Below are positions 48,384-59,468 of a DNA stretch of 64,000 bases, piece by piece. Position 1 is the first letter of the stretch. Every line of letters begins with the position of its first letter. Under the pieces are notes generated by a model. It did no database searches. It was not told where the DNA came from and saw only the letters and a list, made by a program, of their open reading frames with translations. Source of the DNA: Flammula alnicola (lineage: Eukaryota > Basidiomycota > Agaricomycetes > Agaricales > Strophariaceae). The translations under genes were made by a program, and so were the position numbers. The stretch lies in the NCBI GenBank assembly GCA_015499995.1, contig JADNRV010000026.1, positions 186,001 through 250,000 of the forward strand. The letters run 5' to 3'.

Positions 48384-49493
48384 TCACATACCGATTAATC
48401 TCCATGAGCTCACATCTTTGCCTATTTTCAAAGTTATCGAACCTACGTCAAAGGCTCCGACTTTAGGTGACGATAGTTCTGCGCTGTAGCGATCGTTGAG
48501 GACTTTGATCTCCTCAGGCGGTAGCCGTGCAATGGTGGGAAAGACAACAGTGCTGGGCGCCTCGGGTGTGGAACGGGACGAAGGATCGCCAAGTTCTTCT
48601 GAAGAAACAAAAGGGGTGCAGATACTGTCAGATGTGACCGATCGCGAATCAGAGGTTCCTTGTGCTTTGCAGAGGAGGGCCCAGGCTATAGACGCATGAA
48701 ATCTGGGATTGACATAATATTCTTGCTGCCGAATGGCCTGCAGAGCAGGTGCGAGTTCATCCAACAAAGAACGTAACTGTGGGTAATATTAGCTGGTGTG
48801 CGATTGGGAGCGAGAAGTAGGAGAGACTCACCTCGTGATATCCAGCCCCAATTTCCATGGTCAAGAAAGTCCTAGTTTTCTCATCGTTGATCAGTTCCGA
48901 CAATGTCGCGAAAAATACAATGAATCTGAGGGGATCGCATTAATCAAGCCGGAGGCATGAGATAAGGACAAGTACTCACGCCCTGTGTTTCTTTGCGATA
49001 TTTTTCACAGCCCTTTTCAGGTCTTCTCTCTGGTGGGCCCGGAGGAAAATAGGCCGGGATAAAGATATATGCAGCTCAGGGCGCATTGAGCCTTCTTTAT
49101 ATGACCAAATATCGTGTAAAGTGGGAATGGCTTTCTTGGCATCCCGAAGGATATCTCGAACAACTTTGTGTAGCACTGACTGTCGAGGCAGAGCCAACGA
49201 TACGTACACGTGTGCCGCGAACTGTCCTTCTACATGCGGTGTGGTGCGTATACGGCCTTGATGTAGTGTCGGATTATCCATCGGTCCTGGTGCGACTATA
49301 GATGAGGAGATAGGTGGTAGTTTTCTGAACTCGGACAACGTCATAAAATTGGGAGGTTTGGGAGAACTAGAAGCAAATACTTTTTTTTGGGCGGTGGTTG
49401 TTGAACGGGCTCCTCTTCTGTACTAGGTTCATAAGCTGCGCTCTCGTCATCTGAGCTGGAATAGCTGACAAGAGTAAGAGCAGGCCTCTTCAT
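48384..49493 (-). CDS. usb1: U6 snRNA 3'-end phosphodiesterase Usb1/Mpn1
   Basis: The start MKRPALTLVSYSSSDDESAA leads to PPPKK, then a 56-nt intron, then LPPISSSIVAPGPMDNPTLH. The body contains HQGRIRTTPHVEGQFAAHVY, PELHISLSRPIFLRAHQRED (first HxS catalytic motif) and FHASIAWALL (second HxS). Two HxS tetrapeptides in the 2H phosphoesterase fold define Usb1, a nuclear 3'-5' RNA exonuclease that trims the U6 snRNA oligo-U tail and leaves a protected end. The last exon has a long Ser/Thr-rich insertion between the second motif and the C-terminal LPPEEIKVLNDRYSAELS, and ends SSWRLIGM at 48384. At least three introns. It is divergent from the UreG gene, with 125 bp between starts. Confidence 0.9.
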
Positions 49494-49618
49494 CACAAAA
49501 CAAGTTCAACTTGGGAGGGAGAAAGGCATGGAAAAGGGACGCGCTCAAGCAAACCCTAACCCTGAAATAGGAGCAACGGATCATACCACATGATTATCTT
49601 ATCTCGATAACGTCCGCG
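49494..49618. promoter_or_regulatory. 125-bp divergent promoter region, usb1 / ureG
   Basis: The start codons of the Usb1 gene (minus) and the UreG gene (plus) face away from each other across this interval. The two core promoters must lie here or inside the 5' ends of the genes. No TATA box is obvious. Confidence 0.5.
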
Positions 49619-50813
49619 ATGGCAGTAAGTACTGGTAGTTGATACTCTTCTACTACATACCCCAACAGTGAACACTGGTGAACAAGCACTTGTGAAATGA
49701 ACGTACAATTCATCAATAACCTTTCTTCAAACGAGACAGTCCCGGGGCTGCACACACTCATGACCGCGGCAGTGGCCCGTCGCACACGCACGATGGTCCG
49801 GGAGAGCATGGCCATACCCATGAGCACTTGGAACACGCAGGTATGCCTTTGAGTGGCTGTTGTCAGATTTAAAGTCCTAATTTTCGAGCAGGTAAATATT
49901 CTGATCGCGATCTTCCCGACTTCTCCTCTCGAAACTTCGAGGAACGAGGGTTTACCGTCGGAATCGGAGGGTATGTTACGTGTAGCAGAATGAATCAAGG
50001 ATCGTTTCACTTAGCTGAATCTTCTGAAGCCCCGTAGGTTCCGGAAAGACTGCCTTGACTCTCGAGCTTTGCAGAAGACTCAGGAATGAGTACAACATAG
50101 GTACAGGAAGGAACCCGGAGCTGGGTATCTTCAAGTTTACTCGTTTATTAATCTTTCCATTCAGCAACGGTGACAAACGACATCTTCACACGAGAGGACC
50201 AAGAATTCTTGATTAAAAACAAGGCCCTGCCGACGGCCCGAATTTTGGCCATCGAGACTGGAGGATGTCCCCACGCCGCTATCCGAGAAGATATTAGCGC
50301 CAACATGGGCGCTCTAGAAACTCTGCAGGCTAAATATGGCTGTCAGCTCCTCTTTGTAGAGAGCGGTGGCGACAATCTGGCCGCGAACTACTCTCGAGAA
50401 TTGGCAGACTACATCATCTATGTTATTGATGTTTCGGTGAGCATTTGCTCCGCTTATTTCACGCATTTGCTCAATGGGACCAATCAGGGAGGAGATAAGA
50501 TTCCACGTAAAGGAGGACCTGGCATCTCCCAGTCGGATCTTTTGGTCATTAATAAGGTAAGCTGAGCCGCGGGCAGAATCGGTCAGCTCCATTGTATTGA
50601 TCAAACAACAAGATCGATCTGGCGCCTTACGTCGGCGCTTCTCTTGAGGTCATGGACAGGGATTCCAAGTTGATGAGAGGCGATGGCCCGACTGTGTTCA
50701 CAAGCGTAAGGGACGACAAAGGTGTTGATGATGTTGTCAATCTTATTTTAGCAGCTTGGAGGACCGCTGGAAGTCCTGGAAAAATTGGACCTGTGGAAGA
50801 CGACGTCGAATGA
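49619..50813 (+). CDS. ureG: Urease accessory GTPase UreG
   Basis: An N-terminal His-rich, metal-binding segment ([28 protein letters not shown]) precedes [20 protein letters not shown], the P-loop formed across an intron. Then come [45 protein letters not shown] with the invariant CPH nickel site, [15 protein letters not shown], and the G4 region [14 protein letters not shown]. It ends [10 protein letters not shown]. UreG is a SIMIBI GTPase that, with UreF and UreD, inserts nickel into urease in the cytosol. The ATG at 49619 is followed immediately by a GTAAGT donor. The join to the His-rich exon does not fit one phase with a single intron, so a microexon or a different 5' exon is likely and the first residues are uncertain. 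Confidence 0.92.
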
Positions 50814-52170
50814 AGATAACCACCGAAAGAATGTTATTTAACGCTGAACGTTTTAAGCGAAATTCTAATGGATACAAAATCGAGAAATACTATTGATACA
50901 AGGTCCGTATACGGACGGCGAAGGTTGGCAATAAATAGTGGGTGGAAGTCCGAGATTAAGTGGTGGTTGAATATTTGCCCATGATAACTTTGTGTTCTAT
51001 GAAGCTGGAAATTAGTGGGTCCACATATGCAGGTAACGTGAGAGAGTGACAGTACCATCGTCATAAAAATAAATCGAAGTGAACCAACAGACACAGTCAT
51101 GTATATTTATCGCTAAATAAGCTTGAGATCTGTGGAGCGAGAGTCGAGTAAGCAATGAATTCTGATGCCACGAATAGGTCAAGTACCAGCGTAAGTAGCT
51201 GGCGATGACGGGGGTACAGCACTCCATCACCAGCCGGACCCTCCAAAACCTAAACGGGGCATGAAATCCCCTTTCTCTTTTGTCCACAAGAAAGAAGATG
51301 GCAATGAGGATAGGCAACAGCAGCACTGTCATTGTAGTGCTTGAGGAGAGGGCTCGATGTTTCGGTAATAGGAAGTCGTAACCTGGCCGTTGCAGACTCC
51401 GAGTACTTATGTACCCAGCTCGGGTGCCCCGGAGGTGTTTTGGAATGAGTCATGATATAGCTATGATCAGATTATCACAGAAGCTGTCTCCATCCGATAT
51501 CACAGTAGTTCCATTGACCGTGCATGACCGCTCCCGATTGGCCAAACATGATTCAGGAATACAGGAAAGACTTCCGATTCAACAGTTTTAATTCAGCTTT
51601 GATCATATACGCCGAACACTGGCAAATCGACGATCGACGATAGATGCCGAAAAGCCCAGCAACTGTGATGGAAGCGACAATTGTATTTCAGATTCAATGT
51701 TTGGTCCTTGGAGAATAGTTCTGTTACACAGAGATCACCGTCGCAACAAGCAAGACGGGAGACGAAACGAACAGGATCTGTAGACATCTTGTAGGCAGCA
51801 TCTGTGTAGGCAGCAACCAGTGGTCCAGAAATAGATGTACGGCCACAAAAAGTTTGTGGGTGAATTGTGTACCGACGGGTACGGAGGCGACAATGCTAGT
51901 AGCTTAGCGGGAATAGACGTGAACACTGTTCAAAGTTTCAAGTGGTAGACAAGTCAAGAGTCGAATTGTTTCGAGCTGACCATTGAGGCTAAGGCTTGGC
52001 TAAGGCTTGTCAAATCAACAGACACAGACACGTGACGTCATTTGGAGGGCGGCACGCGCGAACACTGCAGGCTGATCTAACAATGATCTCGTTCCAATCT
52101 CGTTCTGTCTCGACACCTTCGTCATCTCTTAACATCTTTAAACTCTGTCCTACAATCTTCACCTCACGAA
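50814..52170. other. Intergenic region, no gene seen
   Basis: This contains only short overlapping ORFs between the UreG stop and the Iwr1 start, plus the 3' UTR and the Iwr1 promoter. No repeat or RNA gene is recognised. Confidence 0.55.
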
Positions 52171-53497
52171 ATGCAAGTAGAAACGACAAGCCCAGCTGTA
52201 CCAACCCCTCCAAATACATCAGCTTCCCCGGCTGAATCCTATACCATTCTGCGCATAAAACGGAAACGAAACGAGGAACCTCTTGACGCACTTTGTACGT
52301 ATATCTGTGCTATATTAAAATCTCGTTGATTCATCTTTCTTCACAGTTGTCGAATCCCGCATACGCAGGAAGAAATCTCGTGGTGGTGTTGGTGTATTCC
52401 AATATGCACAAACGGTAGAGGATGACGCTTGGGACGACGCAACACGGCAGAAGGCCATCCAAGTTCGTCCTTTCTGACACTTCGACTGATTTACGCTAAG
52501 TTTCTAATATCCTTAGGACAAAATATCCCGCCTAGCTCAAGAAACTGCTGCTAAAACTGAGTTGAAAGCCGCAGTGCCACCGGTTACAGCAGCCCCACCC
52601 TCTCCTGTATCTCGAATATCAAAGGATGAACCTGCTCGTCGGTACACGATCGTAGACGCTGAGGAGCCAAAGGCGCCATCGAGACGTTATCCCACTGCCC
52701 CGTAAGCATCATCATCCTCAAGGCCCTGATTTTTGACTGATAAAGTAAACCTAAGACCCAAAGTCTATTCCACTAAAGAACTGGAAGAACGGAGATCTCA
52801 GCGCGACTTCAAGATGTATGACGCCGTTCCTGCCAATGAACAACCAATGGTGGTGGATGAACCATCGGAAATGGACAAGTTCTTGCCAATGCTGAATGAC
52901 TATCTCAAAAGCATGTGTATCTTTCGTGATCCAAGATTTTTTGTGTTGACTATTATTACAGTCCATGACGTGGATGTGAACACTTCTGATGCCTCACCAG
53001 CACTGAAGAAACCCTCGGGCTCGGCTCTCAGAACTGGCGTGCCTCTAGCTACTTCCAATGACGATGATTATGTTTGGGATGTTTTCTATCATCGACCGGC
53101 TACTTTGAGTGAATGGAATGAAGTTGCGAATGTCGGTACGGTGTATGTGCTCCTTTCTTTCTTTTCTGGAACGCTCTCTAAATCAATCATAATATCTAGT
53201 TCTGGACTTCCGCCTTCTTTTGGAGATGGCTACGATTCAGCTTCAGATTCGGAGGAAGAGTTTGATGAGGCTGACGAAGACTCTAATGGTGCGTCATGAG
53301 TAAATCCTCACATGAACAGGGACTTATTTAACTGCCGCAGCTGAAGAATATTACAAAAATGATTATCCCGAGGAAGAAGAAAACAGCGGTAGGTCTCTTG
53401 GTCATAGCAGCACGCGATCCTTCTCACATCCTTCCTTCTACAAGATGAATTTCACGAAGATTCCGACTATGACGAATTGATACATTATCCTGCCTAG
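52171..53497 (+). CDS. iwr1: Iwr1-like RNA polymerase II nuclear import factor
   Basis: The start MQVETTSPAVPTPPNTSASP is followed by ILRIKRKRNEEPLDALFVES, the conserved N-terminal Iwr1 signature with a nuclear-localisation-like basic patch. The middle contains DDAWDDATRQKAIQDK and RRYTIVDAEE. The Iwr1 domain proper has DDDYVWDVFYHRP, GYDSASDSEEEFDEADEDSN and EEYYKNDYPEEEENS, followed by DEFHEDSDYDELIHYPA. Iwr1 binds assembled RNA polymerase II in the cytoplasm and guides its import through the nuclear pore; the human relative is SLC7A6OS. About six introns of 50-60 nt interrupt it; stop TAG at 53495-53497. Confidence 0.85.
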
Positions 53498-53727
53498 CAG
53501 AGACTGAGCGATCGTCTTCGACCTTCCTCTTATCTTCTGAACCATACCGTCGCACACCTTCATTATGGATTAACACGTTACACAGCTCATCGTCAAGCAT
53601 GTAATTTTACAACATTGGCCTCCGTTTCCTCATCAGATTCTTCCGACTATCCACAAATAACACAGCATATTATACATATCGTCGGTCACCTTTCCTAGTG
53701 TTTTTGAACAGAACGAGCAGAATCATT

Positions 53728-55650
53728 CTACGGCGGATCATCAGCTACTTTGTCTGTGAAGCAACGATTGCACAGATCGCCTACATCGGATGCATAGCTC
53801 TTGACCTTTCTGCCTCTGCTGAACGTCAGCAATCCCATGAAGGAAAGGAGACTTAACAGCCCTGCTACCGTCACGAGCGCGACAGCCGCACCGATGAACC
53901 CAGCACCGACGGCGCTGAATTCCTTGGTTGATGTAGTGGAGGCAGTTTGTGCATTCGCGAGGGCCAGAGCGGCGCACCCTCTGTCTTGGGTGTTATTACA
54001 AACCTTGCACCACGTTGGAAGGTCACTGAAAGCAACGGGCTTCAAATATGAAGATTGTCGCGGTCAGTCCAACTTTCTGAGGAAAACATGTAAAAGGCAA
54101 GTCGAACCTTGAGAGTGTTGACGAAGGTCGACAGAGGCACATCGGTGGTAGACCCGAGGATGCCATACGTCTTGAACTCGTCGTCTGTTCCGTTCTTGAA
54201 TTTGAATCTGATGACGGGCTCGCCGCCTGTATTTGGCTGCAACACTTCGAAGGCCACAGCGGCAGCATAGTTCACTGTTACATGTAGGCCACGAGCAGAC
54301 GTCAGTCTGTCGTTGCTTTTAGTGAGAAAAGGAATGTCAGCCCACCAATTCCCGCTAGTTGTGGGTTCATCTGCGCAGCGCCAGTCATGTTGAACAGAGA
54401 GATGAAAGGCTTGTATGAAACAGCTTCGTAGACGAGCTTTCGTGGATTCTTCGAATCTGCAATGCTCGCGAAGCCGTCTAGGATTGAGGGCAGAATGGTT
54501 TGCCCGGCAACTAACAGCTCATTCCAACCGTTAGAACGACACTTTCCGTCAAAAAGAATTCTGGCTCTTACTGTTTCCGATACCGTTCAGCTGAAGAGAG
54601 CTGAAGATTCCATATTCATGGAAATTCGCAAGATCTCTGGCTTGTTCAAGATACGTTGGTGGGAGTGCATTAGCAAAGGATGCGTTGTGGATAAATTGCA
54701 CATTGATGAAATCGAAGATCTGACGAGACAAATTATTTGACTGTCGAAAGGCCCTTGACAATAAGGAACCTTACATTCCACTATATAATTACGCAAGATT
54801 AGTATCAAGCAATGGTAGCCAGTTAAATATATAGCAACCATATCTTGCAAAGCGACCGGTCTCCCATCTAGGTAAGGAGGAAGCGCATTTATGAAGTCAG
54901 CATGCTCAGCTGCCTTCTGTTTGAACAAGTCCGAGTGGTAGAAGCTGTTGGTAGCGGTGACGAAAGTCTATTCATTCATGATAAATATTATACCAGGTCG
55001 ATTATAAGTAAGGACATACATTGCAAGAAGTCCATCCTTCGAGGGAGACATCGTTTCCAGGTTCGACCGACTCGACTAAGATTAAGGATCGATTAAACTC
55101 TTGCAGGTCAGAAAGTACTTAGGCTTCTTACTGGGTACAGTTTGATAGCCTCCCAATGGGCCAGTGATAGTTGTTCCATTGCCAAGTGTGGTCTTATAAT
55201 CCAATGTACCAGGGAACATGCCTTGAAGAAGCGACATAGCAGAGTTGAAGATGACGCCGCCTTCACCTCCGCCATCCACACGGACTTGCACTTGAGCATC
55301 GGAGACTATATCGGCGTTAATTGTCGAGATGAAAGATGGAGAAGAGGAGTTTAAGTAGATGCTTCTCAATTGCTGCCCTAATTCATACTCTTGCAGCTAG
55401 AATATAAGATCAACGGACTGGTACAGTGCCGGAGGCCAGTTCAGAATGCCGCTCACATTTCCGAGAGGTGTTATCGCAGTGTTGGAAGGGGTGTAGTCGC
55501 TTGCATTTTGGTAAAAACCTAGGCGGTGGAACAATCGTTCAGCGGTACATGCTAGAAAGATAAGACGAGAAACATACCCGCTCGGTCACCGTGTCTGGCT
55601 AGGAGAACAACTCCAAGGATCTGACTATCAGAGGTCGGTGTTGTCGCCAT
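53728..55650 (-). CDS. Histidine-phosphatase-superfamily membrane protein, copy 2
   Basis: The paralogue of the gene at 381-2326 begins MATTPTSDSQILGVVLLARH and continues GDRAG, so the RHGDR motif is intact. Matching blocks are MRSIYLNSSSPSFISTINAD, FINALPPYLDGRPVALQDM, EPVIRFKFKNGTDDEFKTYG, STTDVPLSTFVNTLK, and FSDLPTWCKVCNNTQDRGC with its cysteines. One transmembrane span (about GAGFIGAAVALVTVAGLLSL) lies near the C-terminus, followed by a short basic tail. Intron positions appear shared with copy 1. As in copy 1, no HD dipeptide is obvious in the C-terminal half. The tail differs (ADDPP instead of KDRQAS). Upstream of the start there is a (GATTTT)n run. Confidence 0.82.
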
Positions 55651-55694
55651 CCCTGTAACGTGTGTTGGCTAGATGGGCAAGGAGGAGATGGACC

Positions 55695-55724
55695 GATTTT
55701 GATTTTGATTTTGATTTTGATTAT
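55695..55724 (+). repeat. (GATTTT)n microsatellite upstream of phosphatase copy 2
   Basis: Four perfect GATTTT units and a final GATTAT lie 45-74 bp before the start codon of the minus-strand gene. On the coding strand this is an A-rich AAAATC tract in the 5' UTR or core promoter. Copy 1 has nothing equivalent. Confidence 0.9.
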
Positions 55725-57766
55725 CGCGGACTCTTTCACGAGGCAAATCTAGCCCTGAATGTCCCATACCAATAAGGTATACCCCGAGAAAAATATACTT
55801 CAAGAAGGAAGATGATTAGAGCGAAAATAGACACTACCATGCATAGACCTGGATTTGTGTCCTATGGTTGGACTTGGGTGAAATGTGAAATAATATACCG
55901 CAACATGTTGAATAAGATAGTATCATGAGGTTGGCATATAAAAGGACGATGCGAAAATCATCTCATTATTTGAATGACGGACTAACCTAAGCATCCCCAA
56001 AGTGCTGGAAAACTAGCCTCAGCCGAAAGCAAAAGGTATGTTTGCTATTTCGCCAAGTGTATGAAGAGCAAGAGGGGGTAATCGTAATCCTCGAGCCCGT
56101 GTATATGTAACGCCCAGTACTTGAAAGCTTGATGGTAAACAGCCAGGTGTTCGTCGGCCGGAATATTGTGCCATACGCGCTCAGGTCATATGTTTCACGA
56201 CCCATGATGCACGCATGGCTCAGCATGCGTAAGACCATCAAGGCTGCCGCTGAAAGTCTTTCATGACCGTAGCCTTTCCAGCCTTTTTCTAACTTTCCGC
56301 CTGTAATTTCCTGATCAGCAGAATGGAAACAACGCAGAGGGTCGCATGACTAAAAGTCCGCAGTCATTTAACGCAAAGGACAAATCCCAAACTCTTCTCC
56401 CTTAAATGATACTTTGGGAATGTGGAAGTCAGCGCCCGATCATGGTAAATGAGGCAGGTCGTCGCTAGAAGACGGAAGATTGAACATATACGCACATAAT
56501 TACAGATGGAAGATCACGTACCCATAGTTATTCGGTGTCGGTAAAGTTCACTTAGATTTCTCACGTCCTGTAAGAGAAATCGGCGTTGGCGGTTGGTTCA
56601 CTCTCATCAACTTGTCATCAACAGCGTTGTGATGAAGCGCTCTCCTGGATATAGGCACGGAACGTTAAGTACATGGTACTTATGTATCGGAGATTGGAGA
56701 AATATGACGGACCTCCACATTATGCGTAACATGCGTTGAAGGCCAAAATGTTGCTCTAACGTTGCTGTAAGTGAAGCTATAAAAGAAAGAGATTCAGAGA
56801 AACAAGCACCAGATTGCGAATCATTCAAGTTCTTCAACTCTTGCGCGATGTCGACCATTGATATATAAGTTCTCGCAGTTCATTCGTGTCTTTTCTTATT
56901 CGAAGAGGACCCTGGAAGGTAGTCTCCTTCAGACCTAACGTGAATATTAAGTACTTGTGAAAGTGGACCATGGTGTTATGTCGACATGAGAATATCACAT
57001 ACTGGCAGGATGTCTTTCGAGATGGGAAGTGGAAGGCTCTCCGAAGGTTGGCCCAGTTTCATTCTGATGCGGCCTTGGAAGTCATGCCATCTCTCGCAAG
57101 CAGTATGCCGCTTCGTTACTCCAATGGCTGCGGAGAAGTGAAGAAGAAGAGGTAAGGGAAAGGAAGCAGGCCGTTGTGTGTGAACTTGAATCGGTACTAG
57201 TAACTACGAGTTGAAATAACGTGAAGGACTGCTGGTCAACTTGAACTATGGGTGGAAATTGGAATGGAAGACTTGGCCATTCTTGAAACCAGGATGTTTT
57301 CCTGAGGCAATGAAAAGGCAGAGAGGAATTTACATAGCAGCGACAAGTTTTCAATTTACAACAGCACACTTTTTTAAATTTATAGTCGAAATTACTTCCG
57401 GCTCGGCCCATGTGCGCCTTCTTCAATCGCTCCAGACAACCTCCGTAGTGCCGTGTGGGTGCCTTCCTGTCGGACCACTCAAGCTCTTGCTCTAATGGAT
57501 TCAGAGAGTGTCGAGGAGGGCATGTCAAAGGCGCGTACACAAGTTGGGAGACAATAATTTTCTGGATGATAGAATGGTCAATGGTCATCCGTGATGACTT
57601 CCGCTTGAACCGAGCGGCGAGCTTGAACATATGCAAGTGATGCGACCCTGATTCTCCTAAATCCGTTCTTTCTAGAAGTTCTCCTAGTAGAAGGCCTTCT
57701 CAGCTGGCCTGCTTCCATATCATATAAGTACGTTGTCCTTGACTGCCCTGGTTCGTATCCCTCACT
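55725..57766. other. Intergenic region with the second copy of the dispersed repeat
   Basis: Apart from the repeat at about 56530-56930, only short ORFs and a 184-codon minus-strand ORF (57082-57636) occur. The latter is Cys/Ser-rich and has no recognisable domain or start context, and I do not call it a gene. Confidence 0.5.
56530..56930 (-). repeat. Dispersed non-coding repeat, copy B (inverted relative to 3240-3690)
   Basis: The reverse complement aligns with 3240-3690: shared blocks include GGTGCTTGTTTCTCTGAAT, CATGTTACGCATAATGT and ACCATGTACTTAAC. Differences are substitutions and indels such as an extra AGAGCAACA. The copy lies upstream of phosphatase copy 2, whereas copy A lies downstream of phosphatase copy 1. 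Confidence 0.75.
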
Positions 57767-58833
57767 ATGCAGGCCTGCGTAGAAGCCCTACAAGAGCAAG
57801 CCCCACTGCATCCAGTAGCGAGCAACAATGTTGAAGAGCTAGATCCGCATGCGACAGAGAATACTCCTCTACTCACAGGCTCCTCATTCAAACCGCTGCG
57901 AACAAGAGCGCCCGCGACAAGGGTTTATACAGGCTGGAATACTTCTTCAATACGGAGAAAGGGGAAACTGTCTGGACACGCGAAGAAATTGCCAGGCGAA
58001 CCATCAGCGTCATCTCATGGCAGCCCCGAGAGGGATAGCGACCACGAGAGCCCTACGCGCCAGAGAAGCTCTTCACATGTCTCTTCGCCAAGAAATATGC
58101 GTCCCACCTCTGCAACATCTTCTGCCACCACTGCCGCCACCAGTGATTACATGGGCCAGCTTTGCCAGAGCCCCTCGGGTACCATGGGGAAACCTCTACA
58201 ACAGGACCAAGACTCGATAGCAACAGATTCCTGCACTTCTCAGTCTCGATCTTTTCTTCCGAGTGGGGTATCTTTGCGTCTGGAAAACTCGGGGAGTGTC
58301 GCTCGTGATCATCTGGCGTCCGAGCGCACATTTCTGGCATATATGCGCACGAGCTTGGCCATAGCGTCGTCTGGGGTCGGTGAGCGTCGAATTCTTCTTG
58401 GCTATAATCCTTCCCACCAATAACTACACTTTATCTTGTTTATTTGTTTATCCATAAGTAACCAAACTATGTTGACCATCTCCCCTTTATTTTAGCTTTA
58501 GTGCAGCTATTTTCTGCCGCCTCCGTTTCAGTCCCACAAGGATCAGCACATCGACTCCACCTATACATTCGACCTCTTGGAGCTTCTACAATTGTTATCG
58601 GTCTTATCGTTCTATTTATCGGTGTGTGTTGCCAGATATTTCGTTTGTAAATCCCATTGAGCTTAAATGTTTCAGGCGTTGTGCGATATTTCACGGTGCA
58701 ATCCGCTTTGACAAAGGGCTACTTTCCTGTAGCACGTATCGCGACGGGATTTATTGCGGTGATGCTTACCGCCCTCGTTACGCTGACATTTGGTATCATG
58801 TTAGCAGGAAAGCTGGAACCCAAAGGGAAATGA
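57767..58833 (+). CDS. DUF202-domain membrane protein
   Basis: The N-terminal 180 residues are hydrophilic and Ser/Thr/Pro-rich (TENTPLLTGSSF, SSHVSSPRNMRPTSATSS). They lead into RDHLASERTFLAYMRTSLAI, the DUF202 signature, then LVQLF. After an intron come IRPLGASTIVIGLIVLFIGV, VRYFTVQSALTKGYFPVAR and a last hydrophobic helix (TGFIAVMLTALVTLTFGIML) ending KLEPKGK. Three membrane spans of this kind occur in small fungal proteins of the vacuole or plasma membrane and as the C-terminal part of VTC proteins; this one lacks SPX or VTC domains. Function unknown. Start chosen at the first in-frame ATG. Confidence 0.8.
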
Positions 58834-59468
58834 GTGGCAGAACGCACTCGTACAAGTACATGGCTCAGATTTCAGCTTTAGGCCAAGTTCAGCACAACAG
58901 CATTTCAAATCTTGCATGGCTTCAACTGTATTTCTTGACTTAGGTTCACTATATACGCATGATATCCACGCAGAAGATGAAATTTAAGAGACGAAGTCAA
59001 GAAAGTGAAGTCAGCTAGTTATACTTAACTGTATATTCTGCACCTGCGTCTTCCATACCAAATACCTAAACCAGGACTGCCACATGCACGACAGCAATGA
59101 TTCCCTCTCAATGTCAACCCATTTTCGTTGCAATCCTTCGAGCGTCGATGCTTGATCCACCTTTCCAAGCTTGATCCTCTGACGACGTCGACGTAGTAAT
59201 AACGTATGACATTCGATTAAGGAGTGTGCCGCCGGACGTCGTAGAACTCTGATACAAAAATACTACGGGGTTGAGGCCTGAGGCCTGAGGAGCGACGCGT
59301 GTTTGAGTCAAATTTAGAGTGCGTGAGTCGCGTCCGTTCAAGCGCGTGACTCACATCATTCGTGTAAGATTGCCCCTGATTGCCCATATCTTACCTCCTG
59401 CCTTTTTCGTTCATTACGGTTTACAGATTTTCGACGGCAATCTTATCAGCGACCAGGCTTCGACGGAC
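58834..59468. other. Intergenic region before the Efl1 gene
   Basis: No gene is seen. A GAGGCCTGAGGCCTGAGG tandem at 59273-59290 is echoed downstream of the Efl1 gene at 63488-63506. Confidence 0.55.

Noticed and set aside
49380..49400. Suspected frameshift at an A8 run in usb1
   Set aside because: A 56-nt GT..AG intron from the A run to the acceptor before AAACTACC restores PPPKKKKLPPISSS, so no error is needed.
57082..57636. 184-codon minus-strand ORF
   Set aside because: Cys/Ser-rich, no recognisable domain, not conserved in the related repeat copy, and overlapping ORFs exist on the plus strand.
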